The notes beneath the pieces were generated by a model, which worked only from the letters and a program-made list of their open reading frames with translations, was not told where the DNA came from and did no database searches. From 66-474 sp964489055 (GTDB lineage Bacteria > Pseudomonadota > Gammaproteobacteria > Xanthomonadales > Rhodanobacteraceae), in contig CAZAXF010000003.1 of the NCBI GenBank assembly GCA_964489055.1, forward strand, positions 73,066-137,065: a stretch of DNA of 64,000 nt. The letters are read 5' to 3'. Positions within the stretch are counted from its first letter, which is position 1. Every line of letters starts with the position of its first letter. The position numbers were made by a program, and so were the translations under genes. Positions 44,639-53,598 of this stretch are shown piece by piece.

Positions 44639-45943
44639 ATGAAATTCCTGGTCAATCTTGGACTACTGGTGCTGGCCGCGGGTGCGCTGGCGATCTGGAC
44701 GATGTTGCCCTGGGTGGGCGCCCTGATCGCCGCAGCCCTTTTCGCGATCTGGATGGTGGCGACACGCGTGGGGCGCCAGGCGGCCTCCGTGACGATGGTC
44801 GGCATCGCCACGCTCGGGCAGCGGCTGGGATCTTCGCTGGTGATCCTGATCGGAATCGCCGGCGTGGTGGGCGTACTGGTGGCGCTGCTGGCGATGGGCG
44901 AAGGCCTGACCGCGACACTCAGCAGCGGCGGACGCAACGACACCGCGATCGTGCTGCGCGGCGGCGCGGTTTCCGAATCGCAATCGGTGCTGGTGCGCGA
45001 CGACATCGACACGATCGAGCAGGCCGCGGGCGTCGCGCGCGACGCTTCCGGCAAGCCGATGGCATCGGCCGAACTTGTGGTGGCCGCCAACCTGCCGCTT
45101 CGGGATTCCAGCGGCGACGGCAATGCCCAGTTGCGTGGCGTCGACGAGCGGGCCTGGGAGCTGCGACCGGATCTGCGGATCGTCGAAGGCCGCAAGTTCA
45201 AGCCCGGGATGCGTGAACTGGTGGTCGGTGAAGCCGCGCACCGACAGTACGCCGGCCTGGACCCGGGGCACGAGATAAAACTCGGCAACCAGACCTGGAC
45301 GGTGGTCGGCATCTTCAAGAGCGATGGCGCGTGGAACTCGGAGTTGTGGGCCGATCGCCAGACGGTTGCGTCGGCCTATCGGCGCGGCAGCAGCGCCGAG
45401 TCGGTCTTGGTGAAGCTGACCAGTCCGGCCGCGTTCAATACCTTCAAGGCCGCCCTGGCCAGCGATCCACGCCTCAAGGTCGAGGCCAGCACCACGCACG
45501 ATTATTTCGCCAAGCAGTCGGCGGGCTTGAGCAAGATCATCCGGGTGGTCGGCCTGACGGTGGGCGTGATCATGGCGATCGGCGCGCTGTTCGGTGCGCT
45601 CAACTGCATGTTCGCCGCGGTGGCTTCCCGCGCCCGGGAAATTGCGACCTTGCGCGCGATCGGATTCCGCGGTGCGCCGGTGGTGGTATCGGTGATGCTG
45701 GAAACGATGTTGCTCGCGCTTGCCGGCGGCGTGCTCGGGGCGCTGGTGGTGTGGCTGGTGTTCAACGGTTACGACGCATCCACGCTCAGCGGTTTCACCC
45801 AGGTCATGTTCAAGTTCAAGGTCGGCCCCGACTTGATCTGGACCGGGCTGAAATGGGCCCTTGCCATCGGCTTCGTCGGCGGCCTGTTCCCGGCGGTGCG
45901 CGCGGCGCGCTTGCCGGTCACGACCGCGTTGCGCGAGCTTTAG
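44639..45943 (+). CDS. FtsX/MacB-type ABC permease, pair C, subunit 2
   Basis: This 434-residue permease is longer than the others because of two N-terminal helices (LGLLVLAAGALAIWTMLPWV and following) before the usual MacB start. It shares KPGMRELVVGEAAHRQYAGL and DGAWNSELWADRQTVASAYR with the pair A and B subunit 1 proteins. The ending ASRAREIATLRAIGFRGAPV plus FPAVRAARLPVTTALREL is typical. It closes the rightward unit and is convergent with the LpxO-like gene. Confidence 0.91.
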   Translation: MKFLVNLGLLVLAAGALAIWTMLPWVGALIAAALFAIWMVATRVGRQAASVTMVGIATLGQRLGSSLVILIGIAGVVGVLVALLAMGEGLTATLSSGGRNDTAIVLRGGAVSESQSVLVRDDIDTIEQAAGVARDASGKPMASAELVVAANLPLRDSSGDGNAQLRGVDERAWELRPDLRIVEGRKFKPGMRELVVGEAAHRQYAGLDPGHEIKLGNQTWTVVGIFKSDGAWNSELWADRQTVASAYRRGSSAESVLVKLTSPAAFNTFKAALASDPRLKVEASTTHDYFAKQSAGLSKIIRVVGLTVGVIMAIGALFGALNCMFAAVASRAREIATLRAIGFRGAPVVVSVMLETMLLALAGGVLGALVVWLVFNGYDASTLSGFTQVMFKFKVGPDLIWTGLKWALAIGFVGGLFPAVRAARLPVTTALREL

Positions 45944-45982
45944 CTTCTCCGTCCGTTTCGGGAGAGGGGTTCGACGCGACAG

Positions 45983-46900
45983 TCACAACATGCGCCAGGG
46001 CACGAAGATCGCCGCCAGGATGACGATGAAAATCGACCACTTGGTCGCGTAGTAGAGCTTGCGGTTGCGTTTTTTGAGCTTTTTGCCAACGCGCCGCACC
46101 GCGTAGGCGTACTTGAAGATGCGGTTGATGCCGCCGGTGCGGTCACCCTCGACGTTGGGCGAGGTGCCCGCCGCCAGCAGCGTGCGGCCGACGAAACGGT
46201 TGAGGGCCTGCGCCCAGCGGTAGCGCATCGGCCGCTCGAGGTCGCAGAACAGGATGATGCGGTCCCGGTCGGTTTCGTTGGCGGCCCAGTGGATGTAGGT
46301 TTCGTCAAACACCACGCCCTCGCCGTCGCGCCAGCTGTAGGGATTGCCATCGACCCGGATCCAGCAGCGGTCGTCGTTGGGTGTGATCAGCCCGAGGTGA
46401 TAGCGCAGCGAGCCCGCGAACGGATCGCGGTGCTTTCCGAGCTGGCTGCCGGCTGGCAACTGGGTGAACGCGGCGGCCTTGATGTGCGGCGAACCCTTCA
46501 GGATTTCGACCGTGCGCGGGCACAGCGCCAGCGCCGAGGGATGCGGCGCGTCGTCGTACCACTTGAGGTAGAAGCGCTTCCAGCCGGTGCGGAAGAAGGA
46601 ATGGAAGCCGGCGTCGTTGTACTGGCTGGACGCCTTGATCTGGCGGGCGCGCGCCAGCGCCACCGCTTCGTCGCGGATGACCTGCCAGTTGCGGCGCAGG
46701 TTCTCGAGCTCGGGGAAGTCCGCGGGCGCCAGGAACGGGGTCCTCGGCACCCGCGAGAACGCGTACATCAGGACATTGATGGGCGCCATGAAGGTCGAAT
46801 GGTCGGTGACCTGGCGCACGAAGCGGTGGCGCTCCCGACCACGGAAGTGCACGTACAGCGCGCAAGCAACCAGGATGGCGAGAATGATCCACTTGATCAT
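45983..46900 (-). CDS. Aspartyl/asparaginyl beta-hydroxylase family protein (LpxO-like)
   Basis: This 305-residue membrane enzyme has one N-terminal helix (IKWIILAILVACALYVHF) and one at the C-terminus (WSIFIVILAAIFVPW). The catalytic domain between them has the iron ligands HxD in GKHRDPFAGSLRYHLGL and a distal His in TYIHWAANETDRDR. LpxO uses 2-oxoglutarate and oxygen to hydroxylate lipid A acyl chains, and the length and membrane helices fit it. Other substrates are possible within the family. Confidence 0.85.
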   Translation of the reverse strand: MIKWIILAILVACALYVHFRGRERHRFVRQVTDHSTFMAPINVLMYAFSRVPRTPFLAPADFPELENLRRNWQVIRDEAVALARARQIKASSQYNDAGFHSFFRTGWKRFYLKWYDDAPHPSALALCPRTVEILKGSPHIKAAAFTQLPAGSQLGKHRDPFAGSLRYHLGLITPNDDRCWIRVDGNPYSWRDGEGVVFDETYIHWAANETDRDRIILFCDLERPMRYRWAQALNRFVGRTLLAAGTSPNVEGDRTGGINRIFKYAYAVRRVGKKLKKRNRKLYYATKWSIFIVILAAIFVPWRML

Positions 46901-47033
46901 GGCGGCGGTGTGGCGATGACGGCTCCGTGACCCGCGACGATTTTACTCCGCGTGGCAGGTTGCGGTTCGCACGCGCGGTGGGGCCGCAGGCCGTCCAGAC
47001 CGGTGTTCGTGGCCGCGTTGTCCGACCAGGTGC

Positions 47034-47915
47034 TCAGCGCCGCGCAGCCCGGCGTTCGCGTTCCAGCAGCATTTCCTTGCGCGTGGCGCCCCAGCGCCAG
47101 CCGCCGGGCTCGCCATCGGCGCGGACCACGCGGTGGCACGGGATGATCAGCGCCAGGTGGTTGGCGCCGCAGGCGCGACCCACGGCGCGCGCCGCGCCGG
47201 GTTCGCCGATTTCGCGCGCGACCTGTCCGTAGCTGCGCGTCGTACCGGCCGGGATGCGCGTGAGCGCCTCCCAGACCCGCCACTGGAAGGCGGTTGCGGC
47301 CACGTCGAGCGGGGGCAGCGGCGGTGCTTCGCGCATCCGGCCCGGGGCCTCGAATTCGCGCGCGACGCGTGCAATCACCGCCGACAGCCATTCGTCCCGT
47401 CCTGCGTCCACCCGGGTCAGATCGGCATGGTCGAATTCCCTGCGCAGGCCCTGCACCAGGGTTGCGTCGTCGGCCCCGAGTGAAACCGAGCACAGGCCGC
47501 GCGTGGTGGCCGCCACCAGCACGCGCCCCAGCGGGCAGGCGACGGTGGTGTAGCGAATCGCGAATCCCTTGCCGCCCGCACGGTAGTGCGCGGGAGGCAT
47601 GCCCAGCAGGCGGTCGCTGTGCTCGTAGACGCGGCTGCCGGAACCGAACCCTGCGGCGTAGACCGCGGCGGTGACATCCGAGCCGTTGCGCAGCGTGCGA
47701 CGGAGCTCCGCGAAGCGGCGGGCGCGGGCATATTCGGACGGCGAGACGCCGAAGCGGCGGCGGAAGCGGCGCTGCAGCCATCCGGGCGACAGTCCGACTT
47801 TCGCCGCGAGTGCGGCAAGGGTGGGAGTCGGGCCATCCTGCTCCAGCAGCGAGCGGGCCAACTCCAGGGGGCCATCCAGGGCGGCTTCCGGTGAACGGTG
47901 GCTTCGCGTTTGCAT
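47034..47915 (-). CDS. AraC-type regulator fused to methylated-DNA-cysteine methyltransferase (Ada-like)
   Basis: This 293-residue protein has an AraC-type HTH (ALAAKVGLSPGWLQRRFRRR, then GFGSGSRVYEHSDRLLGMPP) joined to an alkyltransferase domain with active-site IIPCHRVVRADG. It would repair O6-methylguanine by transferring the methyl group to its own Cys. The N-terminal zinc domain of classical Ada, which senses methylphosphotriesters, is absent. How its DNA binding would be switched is therefore unclear. The ATG at 47915 avoids a leader without family support. Confidence 0.9.
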   Translation of the reverse strand: MQTRSHRSPEAALDGPLELARSLLEQDGPTPTLAALAAKVGLSPGWLQRRFRRRFGVSPSEYARARRFAELRRTLRNGSDVTAAVYAAGFGSGSRVYEHSDRLLGMPPAHYRAGGKGFAIRYTTVACPLGRVLVAATTRGLCSVSLGADDATLVQGLRREFDHADLTRVDAGRDEWLSAVIARVAREFEAPGRMREAPPLPPLDVAATAFQWRVWEALTRIPAGTTRSYGQVAREIGEPGAARAVGRACGANHLALIIPCHRVVRADGEPGGWRWGATRKEMLLERERRAARR

Positions 47916-47967
47916 GGAATCAGCTTGCCGCGTGCACCCGCCCGGTGCCATCCGGAACGTGTCGTGT

Positions 47968-48231
47968 TCAGCGGGTGGGAGGGAGTGCGGAGCGGCTGCG
48001 GGGTACCACGGTGAACTCGCCTTCGATGATCTCTGCTTCAGCCTTCCGCGAACGCCGGCGCTGCAGCCAGCGCCGCACCAGCAGCACGCAGGCCGTGGTC
48101 GCGATCACCGCCGCGCCCAGCAACAATCCGGTCACCAGCAAGCCGACGGCCAGCACCATGGCCAGAATCAGCGCCAGTGCGCGCAGCACCGGATGTTGCG
48201 GCGGGCGGATGGAAAAGGTTCGGATGCGCAC
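47968..48231 (-). CDS. Small hypothetical membrane protein
   Basis: This 87-residue protein starts at GTG (MRIRTFSIRPPQHPVLRAL). It has one long or two closely spaced hydrophobic helices (LALILAMVLAVGLLVTGLLL, then GAAVIATTACVLLV), followed by a basic cluster RRWLQRRRSRK and the acidic EAEIIEGEFTVVPR. I recognise no function. It sits between the alkyltransferase gene and the divergent Rieske gene. Confidence 0.6.
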   Translation of the reverse strand: MRIRTFSIRPPQHPVLRALALILAMVLAVGLLVTGLLLGAAVIATTACVLLVRRWLQRRRSRKAEAEIIEGEFTVVPRSRSALPPTR

Positions 48232-48299
48232 GGAAGGCCCCGCATGGCAGAATGGTACCTTTCCACCATGAGGGCGCGCGGCCGGCGTCTCAAGTGCTG

Positions 48300-48641
48300 A
48301 TGGACATGTCCGTTTCCGATGAAGTGCTGTGCCGCCTCGAGGACATCCCCGATGGCGGGGTGCTGGGCGTCGATCCACCCGACCCCATGGGCGAACCGCT
48401 GCTGCTGGCGCGCCACGGCAATGCGGTGCGCTGCTGGCTCAATATCTGCCCGCACGCGGGGCGGCGAATGGACTACGCCCCGGGACTGTTCCTGGTCAAG
48501 GATGACAAGCTCACCTGCGCGGTACACGGCGCCACCTTCGCCCTGCGCGAGTCCGGGCTGTGCGTGGCCGGACCCTGCCGCGGCCAGTCGCTGGTGGCGG
48601 TTCCGGTGAAGATCCGCGACGGGATGGTGGTGCGCGACTGA
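48300..48641 (+). CDS. Rieske [2Fe-2S] domain protein
   Basis: This 113-residue protein has one Rieske domain with cluster ligands CPHAGRRMDY and CAVHGATF, separated by 17 residues, as in bacterial Rieske-type ferredoxins. No transmembrane helix or other domain is present, so it is probably a soluble electron carrier. The partner oxygenase or reductase is not encoded nearby. The ATG at 48300 and a GTG two codons earlier are both possible; neither has a good ribosome-binding site. Confidence 0.83.
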   Translation: MDMSVSDEVLCRLEDIPDGGVLGVDPPDPMGEPLLLARHGNAVRCWLNICPHAGRRMDYAPGLFLVKDDKLTCAVHGATFALRESGLCVAGPCRGQSLVAVPVKIRDGMVVRD

Positions 48642-48687
48642 CGGTGACCACTGCGGGCATTGCAGGCCCTGCACCCGCAACGCTGCA

Positions 48688-48971
48688 GGGCGGACACCGT
48701 CCGCCACGGCGGGCAATGCCCGCCCTACCCACTAAGCTGGGGGCCGTCCGTCAAGGCAGGGCAATGTCCGCAGCACGTTCACCACCGGAGTAGGGCGGAC
48801 ACCGTCCGCCATGGCGGGCAATGCCCGCCCTACGCCACAACACGGCAGGGCGGACACCGTCCGCCTGCGCGACCGACGGTGGTTGGTTGAACGGCGGGAT
48901 CCGCTTCGCTTCCCGGCGAGATCCGCTTCGCTTCTCCCGCCCTACGCTTCGTGGGGCGGACACTGTCCGCC
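48688..48971. repeat. Cluster of double-palindrome repeats GGCGGACACCGTCCGCC
   Basis: Full copies (GGCGGACACCGTCCGCC plus GGCGGGCAATGCCCGCC plus CTAC) lie at 48688-48728 and 48793-48833. Half copies lie at 48848-48865 and 48953-48971. A duplicated ATCCGCTTCGCTTC stretch lies between them, near 48900-48935. The whole 342-bp gap between the Rieske and SLC13 genes is made of these units and holds no gene. Confidence 0.8.
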
Positions 48972-48983
48972 GTGCACCGTGGG

Positions 48984-50831
48984 TCAGTGGCCCATCACCA
49001 CGTTCACCATCACCAGGGTCACCACCAGCATGATCGCGGTCAGCGGCAGGCCCACGCGCACGAAATCGCGTGGCTTGTAGCCACCGGGGCCGGTGACGAT
49101 CAACAGCGTCGGGCTGGCGCCGGGGATCAGGAAGGTGTTGGAAACCGACAGCGCCACGATCAGTGCGTACATGGCCGGGTTGCCGCCCGATGCCAGCGCG
49201 ACGTTGATGGCCATCGGCACCATCATCACCGCGGTGCCCACGTGCGAGATGATCTGCGAGAGCACCAGCGCCAGGATCGCGATGAAGGCCTGCAGCATCC
49301 ACTGCGGCAGGTGACCCAGGTAGCGCATGATTTCCTGCGCCATCCAGGCGGCGGTGCCGGTGGAATCCATCGAGATGCCCAGCGGGATCAGGCAGGCCAT
49401 CACGAAGATGGTCTTCCAGTTGATCGCGCCGTAGGCCTCGTCCATGTTGAGCACGCCGGCCAGCAGCATGCCGACCGCACCGGTCATCATGGCCACCGAC
49501 AGCCGAAGGTCGGTGAAAAGGCCCAGCGCCATCGCCAGCGCGAAGAACACCAGCGCGTAGCGCACCTTGCCGGGGCGTTGTTCCTCGCTGGGAATGTCGG
49601 TGACCGGCACCAGGTCGCGGCTTTCCGAAGCCAGGATGAGATCGCGCCAGTAGCTGTGCAGCACCAGGGTGTCGCCGGCGTGCAATGTCATCTTGCGCAC
49701 GTCCTCACCGCGGGTGACCTCCTCGCCGCGGTTTACCGCCAGCACCGAGATGCCGTAGCGCTTGCGCAGGTGCAGGTCGCCGACCTGCTGCTTGATGAAT
49801 TTCGAGCTGGGTGGAATCACCACTTCGGAAATGCCGGCGCGGGTGGGATTGAACATGTCGGCGAGGGCCTGGACGCGGCTGCCGACGCGGCACTTGAGCG
49901 CCTGCGCGAACTCGCCGACTGCCTTGCGCGGCCCCAGCACGCCGAGCACCGTGCCGACCCAGATCATCTCGTCGCCCGGGGGCGAAAGGCGTGCCTCGTT
50001 GCCGGTCTTGATCGCCAGGATCAGTGGTGCGTTCTCCAGCGTCTCGGCCTCGCCGATGCTCATGCCGACCAGCGGGCTGTCGGCGGTGACGGTGAGCTCG
50101 GTCACGTCGCCCTCGATGCCGTAGGTGTCGGCGAAGTAGCTTTCGGTTCGGCCGGGCGTGACCTTGGGCTTGGCCTCGTCCTCGTCGCGCATCAGGCGAT
50201 TGCCGAACAAGGCGAAATAGGCGATGCCCACCAGCAGCAGCGGGATGCCGATCGGCGTGATCGAGAACAGCGAGAACGGTTCGATGGTGTGCGCGCCGGG
50301 CGGCAGGTTGCGGTTCGCGCTGGCGATCAGGTCGTTCAGCAGGATCAGCGGCGAGTTGGAGATCAGCGTCATGCTGGTGCCGGCCAGGATGCAGAACGCC
50401 ATCGGCAGCAGCAGGCGTTTCAGCGGCATCCCGGTGCGCGAGGACACGCGGCTGGCCACCGGCAGGAACAACGCGGCCAGCGCCTGGCTCTGGATGATCG
50501 AGGACAGGACCCCGACGGTGCTGTTGAGCAGCAGCGAAACGCGGCCTTCCACGCCACCCGAAAGGCGCAGGATGAACGAGGCCGCCTTGTTGAGCACGCC
50601 GGTGCGGTCCAGCCCCGCGCCCATGATCATGATGCCGATCAGCGACAGCACCGCGTTGGACGCGAAGCCGTCGAACAGGCGGTCGATGGGCATCAGCCCG
50701 GTGATGCCGATCACCACCAGCACCAGCAGCGCCACGATGTCCGGGCGCACCCATTCCAGCAGCAGCATCAGCACCGTGAAGCCGACCAGCCCGAGCACCA
50801 GCAGCATGTCGGGGGTGAGGGTCAACTCCAT
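48984..50831 (-). CDS. SLC13-family transporter with TrkA-C domains
   Basis: This 615-residue inner-membrane protein has about 11 hydrophobic helices. The family motifs NTFLIPGASPTLLIVTGPGG and SMTLISNSPLILLNDLIAS show the SLC13/DASS (divalent anion:sodium) fold. Two RCK/TrkA-C-like cytoplasmic domains lie in the central loop (for example GDVTELTVTADSPLVGMSIG). Substrates of such proteins include sulfate and dicarboxylates; the sequence does not settle which. It follows trmB by 16 bp on the same strand. Confidence 0.9.
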   Translation of the reverse strand: MELTLTPDMLLVLGLVGFTVLMLLLEWVRPDIVALLVLVVIGITGLMPIDRLFDGFASNAVLSLIGIMIMGAGLDRTGVLNKAASFILRLSGGVEGRVSLLLNSTVGVLSSIIQSQALAALFLPVASRVSSRTGMPLKRLLLPMAFCILAGTSMTLISNSPLILLNDLIASANRNLPPGAHTIEPFSLFSITPIGIPLLLVGIAYFALFGNRLMRDEDEAKPKVTPGRTESYFADTYGIEGDVTELTVTADSPLVGMSIGEAETLENAPLILAIKTGNEARLSPPGDEMIWVGTVLGVLGPRKAVGEFAQALKCRVGSRVQALADMFNPTRAGISEVVIPPSSKFIKQQVGDLHLRKRYGISVLAVNRGEEVTRGEDVRKMTLHAGDTLVLHSYWRDLILASESRDLVPVTDIPSEEQRPGKVRYALVFFALAMALGLFTDLRLSVAMMTGAVGMLLAGVLNMDEAYGAINWKTIFVMACLIPLGISMDSTGTAAWMAQEIMRYLGHLPQWMLQAFIAILALVLSQIISHVGTAVMMVPMAINVALASGGNPAMYALIVALSVSNTFLIPGASPTLLIVTGPGGYKPRDFVRVGLPLTAIMLVVTLVMVNVVMGH

Positions 50832-50847
50832 TGGCGCTCGGGTCCGG

Positions 50848-51603
50848 TCAGGTCAGAGTGTCGGTGGCATCGGGGGATTGTGGCACACGCTCATACAACA
50901 GATCCGTAACCGCGTGGCCCAGCGCGACGCCGCGCCGCTCGAAGCGCGTCTCGATTCGCCAGGGCGGACGCATCGATTCGCCGCTTTGCCCCGCGCGTGG
51001 TTTGAAAGCCGGTTGGGTGGCCAGCACTTCGCGCATGTGGCCAGCATACTCGGGCCAGTCGGTAGCCAGGTGCAGCAGGCCGCCTGGTTTCATGCGCGCT
51101 GCCAGCAGGTGCACGAACGCCGGCTGGATCAGCCGGCGCTTGTGGTGGCGCTTCTTGGGCCACGGATCGGGAAACCAGATGCGCACTTCGGCCAGCGCGG
51201 ACGGTGCGATTTCGTTCTGCAGCACCTCGACCGCGTCGTGGTTCCAGATCCGCACGTTGCGCGCATCGCAGGCGGCCAGCGCGTTCAACAGCCGGCCCAC
51301 GCCCGGGCGGTGCACTTCGATGCCAAGGTGATCGCGTGCGGGATCGTGTTCGGCGGACCACGCCAGCGCCTCGCCGTTGCCGAAGCCGATCTCCAGCACC
51401 CTGGGCGCGTGGCGGCCGAACAGTGCATCGAGGTCGCGCGGCGTACCCGTGTAATCGATGCCGAAACGCGACCAGTGCTGGTCGAAGGCGCGTTGCTGGG
51501 CCGGCGTGATGCGGCCCTGGCGCAGCACGAAGCTGCGGACCGTGCGCTGGTGTCTGGATGCCTCGTCGTTCAAGGAAAACCCCTCTCCCCGGTTGAGCGG
51601 CAA
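50848..51603 (-). CDS. trmB: tRNA (guanine-N7-)-methyltransferase
   Basis: This 251-residue S-adenosylmethionine-dependent enzyme makes m7G46 in tRNA. Motif I is VLEIGFGNGEALA, and the catalytic/tRNA-binding segment is IWFPDPWPKKRHHKRRLIQP. Its N-terminus QRTVRSFVLRQGRITPAQQR is the family start. The ATG at 51603 lies in a repeat; a TTG ten codons later is a possible alternative. It lies between thiG and the SLC13 gene on the same strand. Confidence 0.94.
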   Translation of the reverse strand: MPLNRGEGFSLNDEASRHQRTVRSFVLRQGRITPAQQRAFDQHWSRFGIDYTGTPRDLDALFGRHAPRVLEIGFGNGEALAWSAEHDPARDHLGIEVHRPGVGRLLNALAACDARNVRIWNHDAVEVLQNEIAPSALAEVRIWFPDPWPKKRHHKRRLIQPAFVHLLAARMKPGGLLHLATDWPEYAGHMREVLATQPAFKPRAGQSGESMRPPWRIETRFERRGVALGHAVTDLLYERVPQSPDATDTLT

Positions 51604-51685
51604 GGGGCAGGCCCGGATCCTGCGTGTACCGCCGAACCCTCACCCGGCGCTTCGCGCCACCCTCTCCCGGCGGGAGAGGAGGAAA
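51604..51685. repeat. Intergenic repeat between thiG and trmB
   Basis: This gap holds CCCTCACCCGGCGCTTCGCG followed by CCACCCTCTCCCGGCGGGAG, a unit also seen near 32985-33025 (upstream of the FAH gene). Such units recur between genes in this window and sometimes extend open frames misleadingly. Confidence 0.6.
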
Positions 51686-52504
51686 TCAGCCGATCAATCC
51701 GTCCACCGGGCTGGATGCCGATGCATAGCGCCTGCGCGGGATGCGCCCGGCACGAAAGGCCGCGCGCCCGGCCTCGATCGCGCACTTCATGGCATGCGCC
51801 ATCAACACCGGGTCGCGTGCATGCGCGATCGCGGTATTCATCAGCACGCCGTCGCAACCCAGTTCCATCGCCAGAGACGCGTCCGAGGCGGTGCCGACGC
51901 CGGCATCGACGATCACCGGAACCTTCGCGTTCTCCACGATCTCCAGGATCGTGTAGCGGTTCTGGATGCCGAGCCCGGAGCCGATCGGCGCGGCCAGCGG
52001 CATCACCGCCGCGCAGCCCAGTTCCTCGAAACGCCTGGCCAGCAGCGGGTCGTCGGTGGTGTAGACCATCACCTCGAACCCGTCCTTGACCAGCGCCTCG
52101 GCCGCGGCAAGGGTCTCGACGACATCCGGGAACAGCGTCTTCTGGTCGCCGATGATTTCCAGCTTGACCAGCGAATGCCCGTCCAGCAGTTCGCGCGCGA
52201 GGCGGCAGGTACGGAGCGCTTCCTCGCTGCTGTGGCAGCCGGCAGTGTTGGGCAGCAGGGTGTAGCGATCCGGCGGCAGGGCGTCCAGCAGGTTCGGCTC
52301 GTCGGCCTTCTGGCCCAGGTTCATCCGCCGCACCGCGAAGGTGACGATTTCCGAACCTGCCGCTTCCGTGGCACGGCGGGTTTCGTCGAGATCCTTGAAC
52401 TTGCCGGTGCCGGTGAGCAGGCGCGAGCGGAACGCGCGACCGGCGATGGTCAGCGCATCATCGGCATTGCTGGACGGGGCGGAAGGTCGGAGCTGGGCAT
52501 TCAT
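51686..52504 (-). CDS. thiG: Thiazole synthase
   Basis: This 272-residue TIM-barrel enzyme forms the thiazole phosphate of thiamine from deoxyxylulose phosphate, dehydroglycine and ThiS thiocarboxylate. Family motifs include RLLTGTGKFKDLDETRRATE, the Schiff-base Lys in LVKLEIIGD, and PVIVDAGVGTASDASLAMEL. Length is normal. Its usual partner thiS is on the same strand, but 1.1 kb of repeats lie between them. Confidence 0.95.
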   Translation of the reverse strand: MNAQLRPSAPSSNADDALTIAGRAFRSRLLTGTGKFKDLDETRRATEAAGSEIVTFAVRRMNLGQKADEPNLLDALPPDRYTLLPNTAGCHSSEEALRTCRLARELLDGHSLVKLEIIGDQKTLFPDVVETLAAAEALVKDGFEVMVYTTDDPLLARRFEELGCAAVMPLAAPIGSGLGIQNRYTILEIVENAKVPVIVDAGVGTASDASLAMELGCDGVLMNTAIAHARDPVLMAHAMKCAIEAGRAAFRAGRIPRRRYASASSPVDGLIG

Positions 52505-52694
52505 GGCGTGGTGACATCGGGTTCAAAACGTAATTGTAGTGCGTACCGTTGCGCCGGGATCGCGTCAAATCCCCCAAATTGCCGTCATTCCGGACGCGGC
52601 GAAGCCGCGATCCGGAGTCTGCTCTTGCACCGCGCGGTTGTTGCTCGGGAAGCAAAGCGTGCCGGACGCGCTCGCTTCGCGTGCGGAGACCGTT

Positions 52695-53504
52695 TGGCAA
52701 CGTCGTCTGGGAGGCAGTCATCCCTGGCCGGTCGTTCAACGTCGCGTGATCTGCTACCGGCAGATCGCAAACGCGCCGTTTGCGCTCGCTTCGCGAGCGG
52801 ACGCCGTTGTGCAGCGGGGTTCGGGCAAGCAACCATCCTTGGTGCCGGGCGCCGGCCCGGCCATCCCTGGCCGGTCGTTCAACGTCGCGCGATCTGCCAC
52901 CGGCAGATCGCAAACGCGCCGTTTGCGCTCGCTTCGCGAGCGGACGCCGTTTGGCAACGTGGTTCTAGTGTGGTGCTTTACCCTGTTTGACCCATTCAGA
53001 GCCAAGCGGAAAGGTCAGGGCAAGGCGCAGTGCGCGGCCCATGGTGGTTCCATGGGCAAGCGCTGCAACGCGGCCATGGCCTTTCCGCTTGGCTCCCGAA
53101 GGGCGAGCCGCTGGACACCCGTCTGCGGCGTTGCATTCGCTTGAAAGGGAACCACCCTTCCTGCGCGAATGCGCCTGGCAGCCGAGTGCCCAGCGACTCG
53201 CTGAATGGGTCAAACAGGGTGAAGCGCCACACAACAAGCAACCATCCCTGGTGCCGGGCGCCGGCCCGGCCATCCCTGGCCGGTCGTTCAACGTCGCGCG
53301 ATCTGCCACCGGCAGATCGCAAACGCGCCGTTTGCGCTCGCTTCGCGAGCGGACGCCGTTTGGCAACGTGGTTCAGGCAAGCAACCATCCCTGGTGCCGG
53401 GCGCCGGCCCGGCCATCCCTGGCCGGTCGTTCAACGTCGCGCGATCTGCCACCGGCAGATCGCAAACGCGCCGTTTGCGCTCGCTTCGCGAGCGGACGCC
53501 GTTG
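52695..53504. repeat. Four direct repeats of about 140 bp between thiG and thiS
   Basis: Copies lie at about 52695-52824 (diverged), 52825-52965, 53235-53374 and 53376-53504. Each contains internal palindromes: GCGATCTGCCACCGGCAGAT near its middle, GCAAACGCGCCGTTTGC, and GCTCGCTTCGCGAGC. Short frames through them give the same peptides repeatedly and are artefacts. An inserted element splits copies two and three. The rest of the gap, 52505-52694, shows only a GTCATTCCGGACGCGG-type repeat. Confidence 0.85.
52968..53232. mobile_element. MITE-like element with 32-bp terminal inverted repeats
   Basis: The ends GTGTGGTGCTTTACCCTGTT... (52968-52999) and their complement (53201-53232) match at 30 of 32 positions. 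Within lies a second inverted pair, GAGCCAAGCGGAAAGG at 52999 and CCTTTCCGCTTGGCTC at 53080, exact over 16 bases, and a small palindrome GCCCATGG/CCATGGGC at 53037-53057. The element is 265 bp and encodes no credible protein. It sits at the boundary between two 140-bp repeats. A clear target-site duplication was not found. Confidence 0.75.
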
Positions 53505-53575
53505 CTAGGCTCGGCCGTCCAGGCCTCGCCAAGCAACCCGGCCCTCCGCATCCTGCTCCGGGCGCTCGGCTTCGC

Positions 53576-53598
53576 ACGCGATGCCCCCGGCATCGCGT
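53576..53598. repeat. Palindromic repeat (REP-like hairpin), copy 2
   Basis: ACGCGATGCC pairs with GGCATCGCGT around a CCC loop, an inverted, exact copy of the element at 41-63. It lies just beyond the thiS stop codon and could serve as a hairpin at the end of that message. Confidence 0.6.

Noticed and set aside
48951..50909. Plus-strand open frame of 652 codons antisense to the SLC13 gene
   Set aside because: His/Gln/Arg-rich shadow frame with no family features; the minus strand has transporter motifs.
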